Shown here piece after piece: positions 33,380 through 43,965 of a stretch of 64,000 bases of DNA (within the stretch, counting starts at the first letter, position 1; the number at the start of each line of letters is the position of its first letter). The notes under the pieces were generated by a model. It was not told the origin of the DNA. It did no database searches and was given only the letters and a program-made list of their open reading frames with translations. The DNA is taken from the NCBI RefSeq assembly GCF_000422085.1, contig NC_021741.1, forward strand, positions 682,001 through 746,000. The letters are read 5' to 3'. Both the position numbers and the translations under genes were made by a program. The stretch comes from Serratia liquefaciens ATCC 27592 (lineage in GTDB: Bacteria; Pseudomonadota; Gammaproteobacteria; Enterobacterales; Enterobacteriaceae).

Positions 33380-34081
33380 TTAACCGCGCTTAGCCAGGGT
33401 CTGCAGCATGGCGTTAACCATCAGCGTGGATTGCTGAGCGGCCACCACCAGGAACTCGTCGAAGCTCATGTGCGATTCACTGTCGGCAACGTCAGAGATT
33501 GCGCGTACCACGACAAACGGGGTGCCGAACAGGTGGCAAACGTGGCCCACGGCCGCCGCTTCCATTTCTACTGCCGCCACGCTCGGGAAAGTCGCGCGAA
33601 TGCGGGCCAAAGGCTCTGCGCCGTTAATGAAGGCATCGCCGCTGCAGATCAGGCCGCGTACGGCGTTCAGATCCAGTTGCTTGATGCAGCTTTCCGCCAG
33701 GGCAATCAGCGCGTCGTCCGCGACAAACGCCGCCGGGCAGCCGGCCATTTGGCCTGGTTCGTAACCGAAAGCGGTCACGTCGGCATCGTGATAACGCACT
33801 TCTTCGGACACCACGATATCGCCGACCTTCAGCGTGCTGGCCAGGCCACCGGCAGAACCGGTGTTGATCACCACGTCCGGCTTGCAGTGTTCCAGCAGCA
33901 GGGTGGTCCCCATGGCCGCAGAAACCTTACCGATGCCGGACTTCAGCAACGCCACGTCAACGCCGCCGATCTGGCCGGTATAGATTTCACAGCCCGCGCG
34001 TTGAATGGTCTGACGGTTTTCGATTTGATCGCGCAGCAGGGTGACTTCCTGCTCCATTGCGCCGATGATGCCTACTTTCAT
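33380..34081 (-). CDS. mtnN: 5'-methylthioadenosine/S-adenosylhomocysteine nucleosidase MtnN
   Basis: Cytoplasmic nucleosidase that hydrolyses MTA and SAH, feeding methionine salvage and autoinducer-2 formation. From the ATG at 34081 the protein has 233 residues, with the general acid and base region [10 protein letters not shown] (Glu12), [15 protein letters not shown] (purine/ribose glutamates near 174) and [14 protein letters not shown] (catalytic Asp near 197). An in-frame extension upstream lacks a ribosome-binding site. It heads an mtnN-btuF-yadS operon divergent from dgt. Confidence 0.97.
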   Translation of the reverse strand: MKVGIIGAMEQEVTLLRDQIENRQTIQRAGCEIYTGQIGGVDVALLKSGIGKVSAAMGTTLLLEHCKPDVVINTGSAGGLASTLKVGDIVVSEEVRYHDADVTAFGYEPGQMAGCPAAFVADDALIALAESCIKQLDLNAVRGLICSGDAFINGAEPLARIRATFPSVAAVEMEAAAVGHVCHLFGTPFVVVRAISDVADSESHMSFDEFLVVAAQQSTLMVNAMLQTLAKRG

Positions 34082-34210
34082 AAATAACACTCGCTGATTG
34101 GGTGTGGGAATTGCGCCATAGTCTATCATGGCTCTCATAGAGAGATAATGCGTTGCATATGCCGTCGGGAATTGTTATCACGGGGGCTGGGCGCAACGGC
34201 GGAGAAACAG

Positions 34211-35728
34211 ATGTCCGGGATCGACTTTAAGCAGAAAATCAGCTTCCAACGGCCCTTCAGCAACCCCATTGAAGCCGAAGAAGAATACGACATAGTGCGG
34301 CAGTTCGAGAGCGATCGCGGGCGTATTGTCAATTCCGCCGCCATTCGCCGTCTGCAGCAAAAAACCCAGGTGTTCCCGCTCGAACGCAACGCCGCGGTGC
34401 GCAGCCGCCTGACGCACTCCATGGAAGTGCAACAGGTAGGACGGCATATCGCCAAAGAGATCCTTAATCGTTTCAAACAGGCAGGGCGGATCGACGAGCT
34501 CGGCCTGACCAAACTGCTCGATCCTTTTGAAAGTATTGTCGAAATGGCCTGCTTGATGCACGACATCGGTAATCCGCCTTTTGGCCATTTTGGCGAGTCG
34601 GCAATTAACGACTGGTTTGCGCAGCGGCTGGATCCTGCCAGCTGCGGCAGTGAGCCCGCCAGTAACGATCGCTGCCAGGTCAGCGTATTGCGTCTGCACG
34701 AAGGTGAGAGCGATCTTAACCGCCTGCGCAGCCGCATTCGTCACGATCTCAGCCACTTCGAAGGGAATGCCCAGGCCATCCGGCTGGTGTATACCCTGCT
34801 GAAGCTTAACCTGACCTATGCACAGGTGGGCTGTATCCTGAAATATACTCGCCCGGCCTACTGGGCCAGCGATATTCCAGCCAGCCACAACTACCTGATG
34901 AAAAAACCGGGCTTTTATCTGGCGGAAGAGGCATTTGTCGATCGGTTGCGGCGTGAGTTGAATATGGGCGAGTTCGACCGTTTCCCTCTGACCTATATTA
35001 TGGAAGCCGCTGATGATATTTCGTACTGCGTGGCGGATTTGGAAGACGCGGTGGAAAAAAACATTTTCACCGTCGAACAGCTTTACCAGCATTTAACTCA
35101 GGAGTGGGGTGAGGTAACGCCGGGCGATCTGTTTGATAAAACCGTGGCCAGTGCTTTTCGCAAGATCGATCGCGGGGGCGCGCGTCGCAGCACCGAAGAT
35201 CAATTCTTCATGTATTTACGAGTTTTCACCGTGGCGCGTTTGGTCCCGCATGCGGCGCAGCGTTTTATTGATAATCTGGATGCGGTTTTCCAGGGAAACT
35301 TTAATCAGGCGCTGTTGGAAGATTCCAGCCCGGCTTACCAACTGCTGAAAATATTCAAGAATGTGGCCTTCAAACACGTCTTCAACCATCCTGAAGTCGA
35401 ACAGTTGGAGCTGCAGGGCTACCGGGTGATCAGCGGCCTGCTGGATATCTACAGCCCGTTGCTGGCAATGTCTTTGGCGGATTTTACCCGGCTGGTGCAG
35501 GAAGACAGCCATCGTGCTTATCCGATAGAAACACGCCTGTTTCACAAGCTTTCGACTAAACATCGCCTGGCGTATATCGAAGCGATTGAAGGTTTGCAGC
35601 ACCTGTCGCCGGAGCAATTGGCGATCCGGGAGTATTATTTCCGTGCGCGTTTGCTGCAGGATTATATCAGCGGCATGACCGATCTTTATGCCTATGACGA
35701 ATACCGCAGATTAATGGCAGCGGAATAA
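34211..35728 (+). CDS. dgt: Deoxyguanosinetriphosphate triphosphohydrolase Dgt
   Basis: HD-domain enzyme that cleaves dGTP to deoxyguanosine and tripolyphosphate. From the ATG at 34211, behind CGGAG, the protein has 505 residues, equal to the E. coli enzyme. The metal-binding HD motif is visible as [15 protein letters not shown] near residue 65 and [17 protein letters not shown] near residue 115, with a later [16 protein letters not shown] supplying another metal ligand. An in-frame stretch upstream lacks conservation. It is divergent from mtnN and precedes degP. Confidence 0.96.
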   Translation: MSGIDFKQKISFQRPFSNPIEAEEEYDIVRQFESDRGRIVNSAAIRRLQQKTQVFPLERNAAVRSRLTHSMEVQQVGRHIAKEILNRFKQAGRIDELGLTKLLDPFESIVEMACLMHDIGNPPFGHFGESAINDWFAQRLDPASCGSEPASNDRCQVSVLRLHEGESDLNRLRSRIRHDLSHFEGNAQAIRLVYTLLKLNLTYAQVGCILKYTRPAYWASDIPASHNYLMKKPGFYLAEEAFVDRLRRELNMGEFDRFPLTYIMEAADDISYCVADLEDAVEKNIFTVEQLYQHLTQEWGEVTPGDLFDKTVASAFRKIDRGGARRSTEDQFFMYLRVFTVARLVPHAAQRFIDNLDAVFQGNFNQALLEDSSPAYQLLKIFKNVAFKHVFNHPEVEQLELQGYRVISGLLDIYSPLLAMSLADFTRLVQEDSHRAYPIETRLFHKLSTKHRLAYIEAIEGLQHLSPEQLAIREYYFRARLLQDYISGMTDLYAYDEYRRLMAAE

Positions 35729-35793
35729 TTCAATCCGCTAATAAATATTATTTTAAGCAGTTTGCTTGGCGCCGAGAGCTTATTTGGAGTTTT

Positions 35794-35866
35794 GTAAAGA
35801 CGGACAATATTTGTTTACTATTACCAATAATCTGCGCCGGAACTTCGGGTTATTAATAGGCTCTCA
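35794..35866 (+). promoter_or_regulatory. degP promoter: sigma-E boxes with possible upstream CpxR half-sites
   Basis: GGAACTT (35839-35845) and TCTCA (35862-35866), 16 bases apart, fit the sigma-E (RpoE) consensus and match the known envelope-stress control of degP in E. coli. Upstream, GTAAA (35794-35798) and the inverted TTTAC (35814-35818) resemble CpxR half-sites but are not in the usual GTAAA-N5-GTAAA spacing, so Cpx control is less certain. Confidence 0.7.
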
Positions 35867-35918
35867 CTATGCACAAAGACCCTAATACTTTCTGATCGAC
35901 TTTAGAAGAGACACACAG

Positions 35919-37358
35919 ATGAAAAAAACCGCATTAGTTCTGAGCGCATTGGCATTCAGTATTGGTATGGCGATGGGCCCGATGACGGCCGTCGCCGCAG
36001 AAACCGCGTCTTCCAGCACCCAGCAATTGCCAAGCCTGGCACCGATGCTGGAAAAAGTGATGCCTTCCGTGGTGAGCATTAATGTTGAAGGCAGCACCAC
36101 GGTCAATACGCCGAAAATGCCGCAGCAGTTCCAACAGTTCTTTGGTGAGGATTCACCGTTCTGCCAGGATGGTTCGCCATTCCAGGGCTCGCCGATGTGC
36201 CAGGGCGGCGCTGGCGCTGAACCGGGGGCGCCTGATCAGGGCACGCAGCAAAAATTCCAGGCGCTGGGCGCCGGGGTAGTGATTGACGCGGCCAAGGGCT
36301 ACGTCGTCACCAACAACCACGTGGTGGATAACGCCAACAAAATCCAGGTTCAACTGAGCGACGGTCGCAAATTTGACGCCAAGGTGATCGGCAAGGATCC
36401 GCGTTCCGATATTGCGTTAATCCAACTGAAAGACTTTAAGAACCTGACGGCGATCAAGATGGCGGACTCCGAGCAACTGCGAGTCGGTGATTACACCGTC
36501 GCGATCGGCAACCCCTATGGACTGGGTGAAACAGCCACTTCCGGTATCGTTTCTGCACTGGGTCGCAGTGGGTTAAATATCGAGAACTACGAGAACTTTA
36601 TCCAGACCGATGCGGCGATTAACCGCGGTAACTCTGGTGGCGCCTTGGTGAACCTTAACGGCGAACTGATCGGCATTAACACCGCGATCCTGGCGCCGGA
36701 CGGTGGCAACATCGGTATCGGTTTTGCTATCCCGAGCAACATGGTGAAAAACCTGACCGCGCAAATGGTCGAGTACGGTCAGGTCAAACGCGGTGAATTG
36801 GGCATTATGGGTACCGAACTGAACTCTGAACTGGCGAAAGCGATGAAAGTGGACGCGCAGCGCGGGGCATTCGTCAGCCAGGTGATGCCGAAGTCTTCTG
36901 CCGCCAAAGCGGGTATCAAGGCCGGTGACGTGATTGTCACCATGAACGGTAAAGCGATTTCCAGCTTTGCTTCGTTCCGCGCGGAAATCGGTACTCTGCC
37001 GGTAGGCAGCAAAATGTCGCTGGGCATTCTGCGCGACGGCAAGCCTGTTACCGTGGACGTTACGCTGGAACAAAGCGCCCAGACTCAGGTTGAGTCCGGT
37101 AATATTTACACCGGTATTGAAGGTGCCGAACTGAGCAATGGCCAGGTCGGCAACCAGAAAGGCGTGAAGGTAGATAGCGTTAAAGCCGGCAGCGCTGCCG
37201 CCCGTATTGGGCTGAAAAAAGGTGACGTGATCCTGGGCGTTAACCAACAGCCGATCCAGAACCTGGGTGAACTGCGCAAGATCCTCGACAGCAAACCTTC
37301 GGTGCTGGCGCTGAATATCCTGCGTGGCGACACCAGCCTGTACCTGTTGATGCAGTAA
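35919..37358 (+). CDS. degP: Periplasmic serine protease/chaperone DegP (HtrA)
   Basis: Envelope-stress protease and chaperone that degrades or protects misfolded outer-membrane proteins. The 479-residue precursor has a signal peptide ending near TAVA-AETA, then an LA loop with the Cys82 and Cys94 pair, the catalytic triad His134 (NNHVVDNA), Asp164 (RSDIALIQ) and Ser239 (NRGNSGGALV), and two C-terminal PDZ domains beginning near residues 280 and 390. All catalytic residues are present. It is monocistronic, preceded by a sigma-E promoter and followed by a strong terminator. Confidence 0.98.
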   Translation: MKKTALVLSALAFSIGMAMGPMTAVAAETASSSTQQLPSLAPMLEKVMPSVVSINVEGSTTVNTPKMPQQFQQFFGEDSPFCQDGSPFQGSPMCQGGAGAEPGAPDQGTQQKFQALGAGVVIDAAKGYVVTNNHVVDNANKIQVQLSDGRKFDAKVIGKDPRSDIALIQLKDFKNLTAIKMADSEQLRVGDYTVAIGNPYGLGETATSGIVSALGRSGLNIENYENFIQTDAAINRGNSGGALVNLNGELIGINTAILAPDGGNIGIGFAIPSNMVKNLTAQMVEYGQVKRGELGIMGTELNSELAKAMKVDAQRGAFVSQVMPKSSAAKAGIKAGDVIVTMNGKAISSFASFRAEIGTLPVGSKMSLGILRDGKPVTVDVTLEQSAQTQVESGNIYTGIEGAELSNGQVGNQKGVKVDSVKAGSAAARIGLKKGDVILGVNQQPIQNLGELRKILDSKPSVLALNILRGDTSLYLLMQ

Positions 37359-37375
37359 TGACCCACAGGTTTTTA

Positions 37376-37406
37376 CCAAAAAGGCACGCTACGGCGTGCC
37401 TTTTTA
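37376..37406. terminator. Terminator between convergent degP and barA
   Basis: AAGGCACGC pairs with GCGTGCCTT around a TACG tetraloop, flanked by A-runs and T-runs, so it can serve both degP (+) and barA (-). Confidence 0.9.
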
Positions 37407-37418
37407 TTGCCTGTTACT

Positions 37419-40151
37419 TCAGGCCAAATGAGCGCGCGCGGCTTGGCAGACCAGCTCAATCTCATCCAGCAGCTCCAGCCATTCCGGCTCCAAATCATCG
37501 CTGCTTACACCCCGACGCAACTGCTGTTCAATGTAGAAACACAGCTGTTTCAGACGCGGTACGCCGCTGTAGCTGCAACTGCCGTGCAGTTTGTGGATCA
37601 AATCCAGAATGTCGGCGTCCGGCGTGCCGTCGAGCATCGCTTGCACGCGTTCGCTAACCTGTGGCAGGAAGTCGAGCAGCATCTGCAACAGGTCACGGGC
37701 CAAATCGGGCTTGTTGGCCGCCTGACGCAGCGCCAGGGCCCAGTCGAGCGACAACGGCGGTTCATTAACGGAAACGGGTGCCGGCGTTACCGGATCAGGT
37801 TCGCCGCTGTGATAGCGGGCCAACACGCGGGTCAGCATGGCTTCGTCAATCGGTTTGGCCAGATAGTCGTCCATGCCTGCCTGCAGCAAATGTTCGCGTT
37901 CGCCGCTGACCGCATGGGCGGTGACGGCGACGATCGGTGTTGAATTGTGGTGCGGCAGTTGGCGGATCAGCTCGCTGGTTCGAATACCGTCAATGTTGGG
38001 CATCTGGATATCCATCAGGATCAAATCCAGCACGTTATCGCGCGCCAGCAGCAGCGCTTCTTCCCCGCTTTCACACAGCAGGGTCTTTTCCACCTGTTCG
38101 GCCAGCAGGGTGCCGATCAGTTTCAGGTTGGCCGGATTATCGTCAACCGCCATCACCGTTAGCGGCAGGCGTTTACGTTCCGGCAGCGCAGTGATGCGCG
38201 GCGGCGTTTCCATGCGCAGCAGCGGGAACAGGCGATTACTGGTGATCGGTTTGATCAGGCAACCGGCGGCGCCCTGTTGTTTAAGCATTTCGGCGTTGAT
38301 TTGCGACTGGCAAGGCAGCGCCAGAATCACCCGGTCGGCGACTTTCAAAGCCGCCAGCAGCTTGCTTTCGTGCTGGGCCATATTGTCGCGGAAGGGGATT
38401 GGCACGCCCACCAGCAGGAAATCGTAATGTTTCTTCGGCAGTTGGGCCAGCGTAGGTGAATGGGTAATCACCAGTTGGGTGACGTTCAGCATATTGAGCG
38501 TCGCCTGCGCTGCCATCGGGTTGGCTTCGATATACCCCAACGTCTTGCCTTGCAGATCCGGCAGGCTTGGCGGCAGCGACAGCATGCCTTCGTGCAGATC
38601 GAGCGTGATGTGGAACCAGAAGGTCGAGCCGCGATTCAACTGGCTGTGGAAGCAGATATCGCCGCCCATTTCTTTCACCAGCTTCTGGGTGATCACCAGC
38701 CCCAGGCCGGTGCCGCCGTGACGGCGTGAAATACTGGCGTCCGCCTGACGGAACGCCTGGAACAGCTGTGACTGTTGTCGTTCGGAGATGCCGATGCCGG
38801 TGTCGTGGATTTGTACTTCCAGCTCAATCTGGCGGTCTTGCAGGCCGCGCAGTTCGACACGGATATTGATGTTGCCGGTTTCGGTAAACTTGATCGCGTT
38901 GCCCAGCAGGTTGGTAATGATCTGCTGTAACCGCAGCGAATCGCCGATCACCTGCTCTGGAACGTCGTTGTGCACGTCCAGCGTCAGCTCCAGCCCTTTT
39001 TCGTGGGCGCTCGGTGCCAACAGCACAATGACCTCGTCGAGGGTTTCACGCAGTGAGAACGGAATATGTTCCAGCACCAGCTTGCCGGCCTCCAGTTTGG
39101 AGAAGTCCAGCACGTCGTTAATGATGGTCAGCAAGTTGTTGGCCGAGCGCTCGATGGTTTGCAGGTAGTCGGTTTGGGTGACGCTCATTTCGGTTTTCAG
39201 CATCTGACGGGTAAAGCCAATCACGCCGTTGAGCGGAGTACGCAGCTCGTGCGACATGTTCGCCAGGAATTCGGATTTGATGCGGGCCGCTTCCTGGGCG
39301 CGTTTTTTCGCCAGATCCAGCTCGACGTTCTGGATCTCCATTTGCTCCAGGGTTTCGCGCAGGTCGGAGGTCGCCTGATCAATGTTCTGCTGCATCTCTT
39401 CATGGTAGGCCGTGAGCGACATCGCCATTGAGTTGATGCCGTTCTTCAGCATATGCAGTTCGCCCAGCATAAAGCCTTCGACACGGCTGTCGAGCTGACC
39501 GCGGCGGATGCGATCGACGGTATTGACCATATTGCGGATCGGGCCGGTGACGTCGCGCATCAGACGGTAAGCGAACAGAATGGCGATACACATGCACAAC
39601 AGCAGCAGCAGGGTGGAAACGAAGACCTCTTTGTATTGCTGCAGGCGAACCGACTGCAGATCCAGCTCGATCGCCACATAACCCAGGCGGTTGTCCTGCT
39701 GGAGATCGCTGCTGGCAGCCTGGTCCGGGTACTGGCTCTCCGCCAGAATCGGGGTGCGCAGGATCAGCGAGTCACCGCGCCGGGTCAGCATCAGATCCGT
39801 GGGGATCGGAACCCCCTTCGGCAACTGCAATTGGGTAAAGTTGTGATGGTAATTGGAGGTGACAAACAGATTATTCTGCGCGTCAAATACCGTAATTGAA
39901 CGCACAATATCTGAATGACGGCGGTGTAACAGACTGACCAACTGCCTGACCGACTCGCGGCTGCGGAACGTCATGCCGTACTCGCTGGCCACTGCCAACG
40001 GTTCGATAATGCTGGCGCCGGCGTCAACCAGTTGTTCTTGCAATTCATTGTAGCGATGCACTACGAAGAAAGTGCTGAGTAACAGACCAATCAACAGCGT
40101 TGGGGCCAGAATCAGGATCATCATGCGCGCCCGCAGGCTGTATTTGGTCAT
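37419..40151 (-). CDS. barA: Tripartite hybrid sensor histidine kinase BarA
   Basis: Sensor of the BarA-UvrY two-component system that controls the Csr carbon-storage network, responding to short-chain carboxylates. The 910-residue protein has a membrane span at about 10-31, a periplasmic domain to ~175, a second span at 177-195, a HAMP linker, the kinase domain with His301 in [11 protein letters not shown], an ATPase domain with [14 protein letters not shown], a receiver domain with [15 protein letters not shown], and a C-terminal HPt domain with [12 protein letters not shown]. All phosphorelay residues are present. It is divergent from rlmD, as in E. coli. Confidence 0.97.
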   Translation of the reverse strand: MTKYSLRARMMILILAPTLLIGLLLSTFFVVHRYNELQEQLVDAGASIIEPLAVASEYGMTFRSRESVRQLVSLLHRRHSDIVRSITVFDAQNNLFVTSNYHHNFTQLQLPKGVPIPTDLMLTRRGDSLILRTPILAESQYPDQAASSDLQQDNRLGYVAIELDLQSVRLQQYKEVFVSTLLLLLCMCIAILFAYRLMRDVTGPIRNMVNTVDRIRRGQLDSRVEGFMLGELHMLKNGINSMAMSLTAYHEEMQQNIDQATSDLRETLEQMEIQNVELDLAKKRAQEAARIKSEFLANMSHELRTPLNGVIGFTRQMLKTEMSVTQTDYLQTIERSANNLLTIINDVLDFSKLEAGKLVLEHIPFSLRETLDEVIVLLAPSAHEKGLELTLDVHNDVPEQVIGDSLRLQQIITNLLGNAIKFTETGNINIRVELRGLQDRQIELEVQIHDTGIGISERQQSQLFQAFRQADASISRRHGGTGLGLVITQKLVKEMGGDICFHSQLNRGSTFWFHITLDLHEGMLSLPPSLPDLQGKTLGYIEANPMAAQATLNMLNVTQLVITHSPTLAQLPKKHYDFLLVGVPIPFRDNMAQHESKLLAALKVADRVILALPCQSQINAEMLKQQGAAGCLIKPITSNRLFPLLRMETPPRITALPERKRLPLTVMAVDDNPANLKLIGTLLAEQVEKTLLCESGEEALLLARDNVLDLILMDIQMPNIDGIRTSELIRQLPHHNSTPIVAVTAHAVSGEREHLLQAGMDDYLAKPIDEAMLTRVLARYHSGEPDPVTPAPVSVNEPPLSLDWALALRQAANKPDLARDLLQMLLDFLPQVSERVQAMLDGTPDADILDLIHKLHGSCSYSGVPRLKQLCFYIEQQLRRGVSSDDLEPEWLELLDEIELVCQAARAHLA

Positions 40152-40219
40152 GGGTTTCCAATGTGGGAGAATTGCCGGACAATCTCTACTTTAAATGAAC
40201 CAGCACTCAATCGACAAAT

Positions 40220-41569
40220 ATGGCGCAATTCTACTCTCCGAAACGTCGCGTGACGACCCGGCAAAATTCTCCCGTGCTAACACTGACGGTAGACAACCTC
40301 GATCCCTTCGGTCAGGGCGTGGCGCACCACAACGGCAAAGCGATTTTCGTCCCGGGGGTATTACCGGGCGAGCAGGCGGAAGTCCAACTCACGGAAGAAA
40401 AAAACAAGTTTGCCAAAGGCAGGTTAAAGCGCCTGCTCAGCCGCAGCCCGCAACGTGTCGAACCGCGCTGCCCACACTTTGGCGTGTGCGGCGGTTGCCA
40501 GCAGCAACACGCGGATGAAAGCCTGCAGCAGCAGAGCAAGGCGGCGGCCCTGGTGCGAATGATCGCTCGCGAGACCGGCGTTACGCCGCAGCAGGAGCCG
40601 GTGATCGCCGGTCCACAATACGGCTATCGCCGTCGCGCCCGTCTCGGGCTGTTGTGGCAGCCCAAACAGCAGCGTCTGGTAATGGGCTTTCGCCAGGCGG
40701 CGTCCAGCGATCTGGTGCCGGTGACGCAGTGCCCGGTGCTGCATCCTGAACTGGAACAATTACTGACGCCGTTGCGAGCCTGCCTGAGCGCATTGCAGGT
40801 CGCCAGACGACTCGGGCATGTCGAACTGGTGCTGGCAGATAACGGCCCGGTACTGGTTCTGCGCCATCTCGACGCCTTGAAAGAGGATGACCGCCAGGCC
40901 TTGCAGGCTTTTGCGCGGACAAAAAACGTAACCATTTATTTGGCACCGGACAGCGATAGCCTCGAAAAACTGTGCGGTGAAACGCCGTATTATCAGGTCG
41001 ACGGGCTACGCTTAGACTTCAGTCCGCGTGACTTTATTCAGGTAAATGACCACGTAAATCAGCAAATGGTGGCCCAGGCCCTTGAATGGCTCAGTATTCA
41101 ACCCAATGATCGGGTATTGGATCTGTTCTGCGGCATGGGCAATTTTACCCTGCCGTTGGCGCGACGCGCCGCTGCGGTGGTAGGCATAGAAGGTGTTGCC
41201 ACACTGGTAGCGAATGGGCAATATAATGCACATAAGAATAGGCTGAATAACGCCAGCTTCTTCCATGAAAATCTGGAAGAGGACGTTGAGCAACAACCTT
41301 GGGCAGCACAAGGATTTGATAAAGTGATGCTGGACCCTGCCCGTGCGGGCGCGGCCGGAGTGATGTCACATATTGTTAAACTGGCGCCAGAGCGGGTGGT
41401 TTATGTTTCCTGTAACCCGACCACGCTGGCACGCGACAGCAAAGTGCTGCTGAGCGCCGGTTATCGTCTTGCACGTGTGCGGATGTTGGATATGTTTCCG
41501 CATACGGGGCATCTTGAGTCAATGGCGCTGTTTATTAACGGTTCTGCGCCAGAGGTCGCTGCAAAGTAG
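40220..41569 (+). CDS. rlmD: 23S rRNA (uracil1939-C5)-methyltransferase RlmD
   Basis: SAM-dependent methyltransferase that modifies U1939 of 23S rRNA. The 449-residue protein has an N-terminal TRAM domain (residues ~15-72), a [4Fe-4S] cluster set Cys84, Cys90, Cys93 and Cys171, a Rossmann SAM site [18 protein letters not shown] near 300, DPARAG near 375, and the catalytic cysteine in [13 protein letters not shown]. Ten bases separate it from relA, suggesting cotranscription as in E. coli. Confidence 0.97.
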   Translation: MAQFYSPKRRVTTRQNSPVLTLTVDNLDPFGQGVAHHNGKAIFVPGVLPGEQAEVQLTEEKNKFAKGRLKRLLSRSPQRVEPRCPHFGVCGGCQQQHADESLQQQSKAAALVRMIARETGVTPQQEPVIAGPQYGYRRRARLGLLWQPKQQRLVMGFRQAASSDLVPVTQCPVLHPELEQLLTPLRACLSALQVARRLGHVELVLADNGPVLVLRHLDALKEDDRQALQAFARTKNVTIYLAPDSDSLEKLCGETPYYQVDGLRLDFSPRDFIQVNDHVNQQMVAQALEWLSIQPNDRVLDLFCGMGNFTLPLARRAAAVVGIEGVATLVANGQYNAHKNRLNNASFFHENLEEDVEQQPWAAQGFDKVMLDPARAGAAGVMSHIVKLAPERVVYVSCNPTTLARDSKVLLSAGYRLARVRMLDMFPHTGHLESMALFINGSAPEVAAK

Positions 41570-41578
41570 GGAGAGGGT

Positions 41579-43810
41579 ATGGTTGCGGTAAGAAGTGCAC
41601 ATCTGAACACGGCTGGTGAATTTGCTCTCGACGAGTGGATTGCCAGCTTGGGGCTACCTAACCCGCAGTCATGTGAGCGATTAGCCGCAACCTGGCGTTA
41701 CTGTGAGCAGCAGACTCAGAACCATCCTAATGCGCCGCTGTTGCTGTGGCGCGGGCTGGAAATGGTCGAGATCCTCTCTACTCTGAGCATGGATAACGAC
41801 AGCATGCGCGCCGCGCTGCTGTTCCCGCTGGTGGATGCCGGCATCGTGCAAGAAGAAACCCTGACCGAAGAGTTCGGCAAGGGCATCACCTATCTGGTGC
41901 ATGGCGTACGCGATATGGACGCCATCCGCCAACTGAAAGCCACTCAAAACGATTCGATGGCCTCCGAACAGGTCGACAACGTGCGCCGCATGCTGTTGGC
42001 GATGGTGGAGGATTTCCGCTGCGTGGTCATCAAGCTGGCGGAGCGGATCGCTCACCTGCGCGAAGTGAAAGATGCGCCGGAAGACGAGCGCGTGCTGGCG
42101 GCAAAAGAGTGTTCGAATATCTATGCGCCGTTGGCTAACCGTCTGGGTATCGGGCAGCTCAAATGGGAGCTGGAAGATTTCTGCTTCCGCTACCTGCATC
42201 CGGACGAGTACAAACGCATCGCCAAGCTGCTGCACGAACGCCGCATCGATCGCGAACAGTTTATTGACGATTTCGTCGCCTCGCTGCGTAATGCGATGGT
42301 CGATGAAGGCGTCAAGGCGGACATCTACGGTCGTCCAAAACACATTTACAGCATCTGGCGCAAGATGCAGAAGAAGGCGTTGGCGTTTGATGAGCTGTTT
42401 GACGTGCGCGCGGTACGCGTGGTGGTCGAACGCTTGCAGGACTGCTATGCCGCGCTGGGGATTGTGCATACCCACTTCCGCCATCTGCCGGATGAGTTCG
42501 ACGACTACGTCGCCAACCCGAAACCCAACGGTTATCAGTCGATCCACACCGTAGTACTGGGTCCGCGCGGGAAAACGCTGGAAATTCAGATCCGCACCCG
42601 GCAGATGCATGAAGATGCAGAACTGGGTGTCGCCGCGCACTGGAAATACAAAGAGGGTGCGGTTGCGACGGTTCGCTCAGGCTACGAGGAACGTATCGCC
42701 TGGCTGCGCAAACTGATCGCCTGGCAGGAAGAGATGGCGGACTCCGGCGAGATGCTCGACGAGGTTCGCAGCCAGGTGTTCGACGATCGGGTTTATGTAT
42801 TCACCCCGAAAGGCGACGTGGTGGATCTGCCGGCCGGCTCTACGCCGCTCGACTTCGCTTACCATATTCACAGCGACGTCGGCCACCGTTGCATCGGTGC
42901 CAAAATTGGCGGCCGCATCGTGCCCTTTACCTATCAGCTGCGGATGGGAGACCAGATTGAAATCATCACCCAGAAGCAGCCGAACCCAAGCCGCGACTGG
43001 CTGAACCCGAACCTCGGTTATATCACCACCAGCCGTGGACGCTCCAAGATCCACAACTGGTTCCGCAAGCAGGATCGCGATAAAAATATCCTTGCCGGTC
43101 GCCAGATGCTGGACAGCGAGCTGGAACACCTCGGTATCAGCCTGAAAGAGGCCGAGAAGCTGCTGATCCCGCGTTACAACATGAATTCGCTGGATGAAAT
43201 ACTGGCGGCGATTGGCGGCGGTGATATTCGCCTGAATCAGATGGTGAATTTCCTGCAGGGCAAGTTCAACAAACCGAGCGCCGAAGAGCAGGATCGCGAA
43301 GCGCTGCGGCAGTTGGTGCAGCAGAAAGCGCCGCCGGCAACCCGCAGCAAGGACAACGGCCGGGTGGTGGTGGAAGGGGTCGGCAACCTGATGCACCACA
43401 TTGCCCGTTGCTGCCAGCCGATCCCGGGCGACGATATTATCGGTTTTATCACCCAGGGGCGCGGCATCTCCATTCACCGTGCGGACTGTGACCAGCTGGT
43501 GGATCTGCAATCGCACGCGCCGGAACGTATCGTGGATGCGGTGTGGGGCGAAAGCTATTCCAGCGGTTACTCACTGGTGGTGCGCGTGATGGCCAACGAT
43601 CGCAGCGGCCTGCTGCGTGACATCACCACCATTTTGGCCAACGAAAAGGTCAACGTGCTGGGCGTCGCCAGCCGCAGCGACACCAAAAAACAGCTGGCAA
43701 CCATCGATATGGACATTGAAATCTACAACCAGCAGGTACTGGGCCGGGTGTTAGCCAAGCTCAATCAACTGCCGGACGTGATAGACGCCAAACGCCTGCA
43801 CGGCAGCTAA
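41579..43810 (+). CDS. relA: (p)ppGpp synthetase I RelA
   Basis: Ribosome-associated stringent-response enzyme that makes (p)ppGpp when uncharged tRNA occupies the A site. The 743-residue protein has a degenerate N-terminal hydrolase domain: the HD pair is replaced (LLFPLVDAG), as expected for the monofunctional synthetase rather than SpoT. The synthetase domain follows (RPKHIYSIWRKMQKK near residue 250), then a TGS domain (VYVFTPKGDVVDLPAGSTPL), the zinc-finger region HIARCCQPIPGDDI and a C-terminal ACT domain. GGGAGAGG provides a good ribosome-binding site. Confidence 0.98.
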   Translation: MVAVRSAHLNTAGEFALDEWIASLGLPNPQSCERLAATWRYCEQQTQNHPNAPLLLWRGLEMVEILSTLSMDNDSMRAALLFPLVDAGIVQEETLTEEFGKGITYLVHGVRDMDAIRQLKATQNDSMASEQVDNVRRMLLAMVEDFRCVVIKLAERIAHLREVKDAPEDERVLAAKECSNIYAPLANRLGIGQLKWELEDFCFRYLHPDEYKRIAKLLHERRIDREQFIDDFVASLRNAMVDEGVKADIYGRPKHIYSIWRKMQKKALAFDELFDVRAVRVVVERLQDCYAALGIVHTHFRHLPDEFDDYVANPKPNGYQSIHTVVLGPRGKTLEIQIRTRQMHEDAELGVAAHWKYKEGAVATVRSGYEERIAWLRKLIAWQEEMADSGEMLDEVRSQVFDDRVYVFTPKGDVVDLPAGSTPLDFAYHIHSDVGHRCIGAKIGGRIVPFTYQLRMGDQIEIITQKQPNPSRDWLNPNLGYITTSRGRSKIHNWFRKQDRDKNILAGRQMLDSELEHLGISLKEAEKLLIPRYNMNSLDEILAAIGGGDIRLNQMVNFLQGKFNKPSAEEQDREALRQLVQQKAPPATRSKDNGRVVVEGVGNLMHHIARCCQPIPGDDIIGFITQGRGISIHRADCDQLVDLQSHAPERIVDAVWGESYSSGYSLVVRVMANDRSGLLRDITTILANEKVNVLGVASRSDTKKQLATIDMDIEIYNQQVLGRVLAKLNQLPDVIDAKRLHGS

Positions 43811-43867
43811 CTCACCTGCGTCTTTCGGGCCACATCATTGTTGGCCAGGCTCCGTGGCTTCAGTTAT

Positions 43868-43925
43868 CGTAGGGGGCGAACCTATTCGCCCCGATTGACC
43901 CGGGCGCAGCACGCTGCGCCGCTAC
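43868..43925. repeat. Palindromic intergenic element (GTAGGGG...CTAC type)
   Basis: Located between relA and mazG. Outer ends are GTAGGGGG and GCTAC. Inside are two separate inverted repeats: GGCGAAC-ctat-TTCGCC type and GGGCGCAGC-ac-GCTGCGCC. The same architecture, with the two inner palindromes in the other order, appears between hutU and the MFS transporter gene, so this belongs to a dispersed family. Function unknown. Confidence 0.7.
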
Positions 43926-43965
43926 ATTAATGACCGGCGCCGATTCTTCTGTCAGAGACTTTCTT

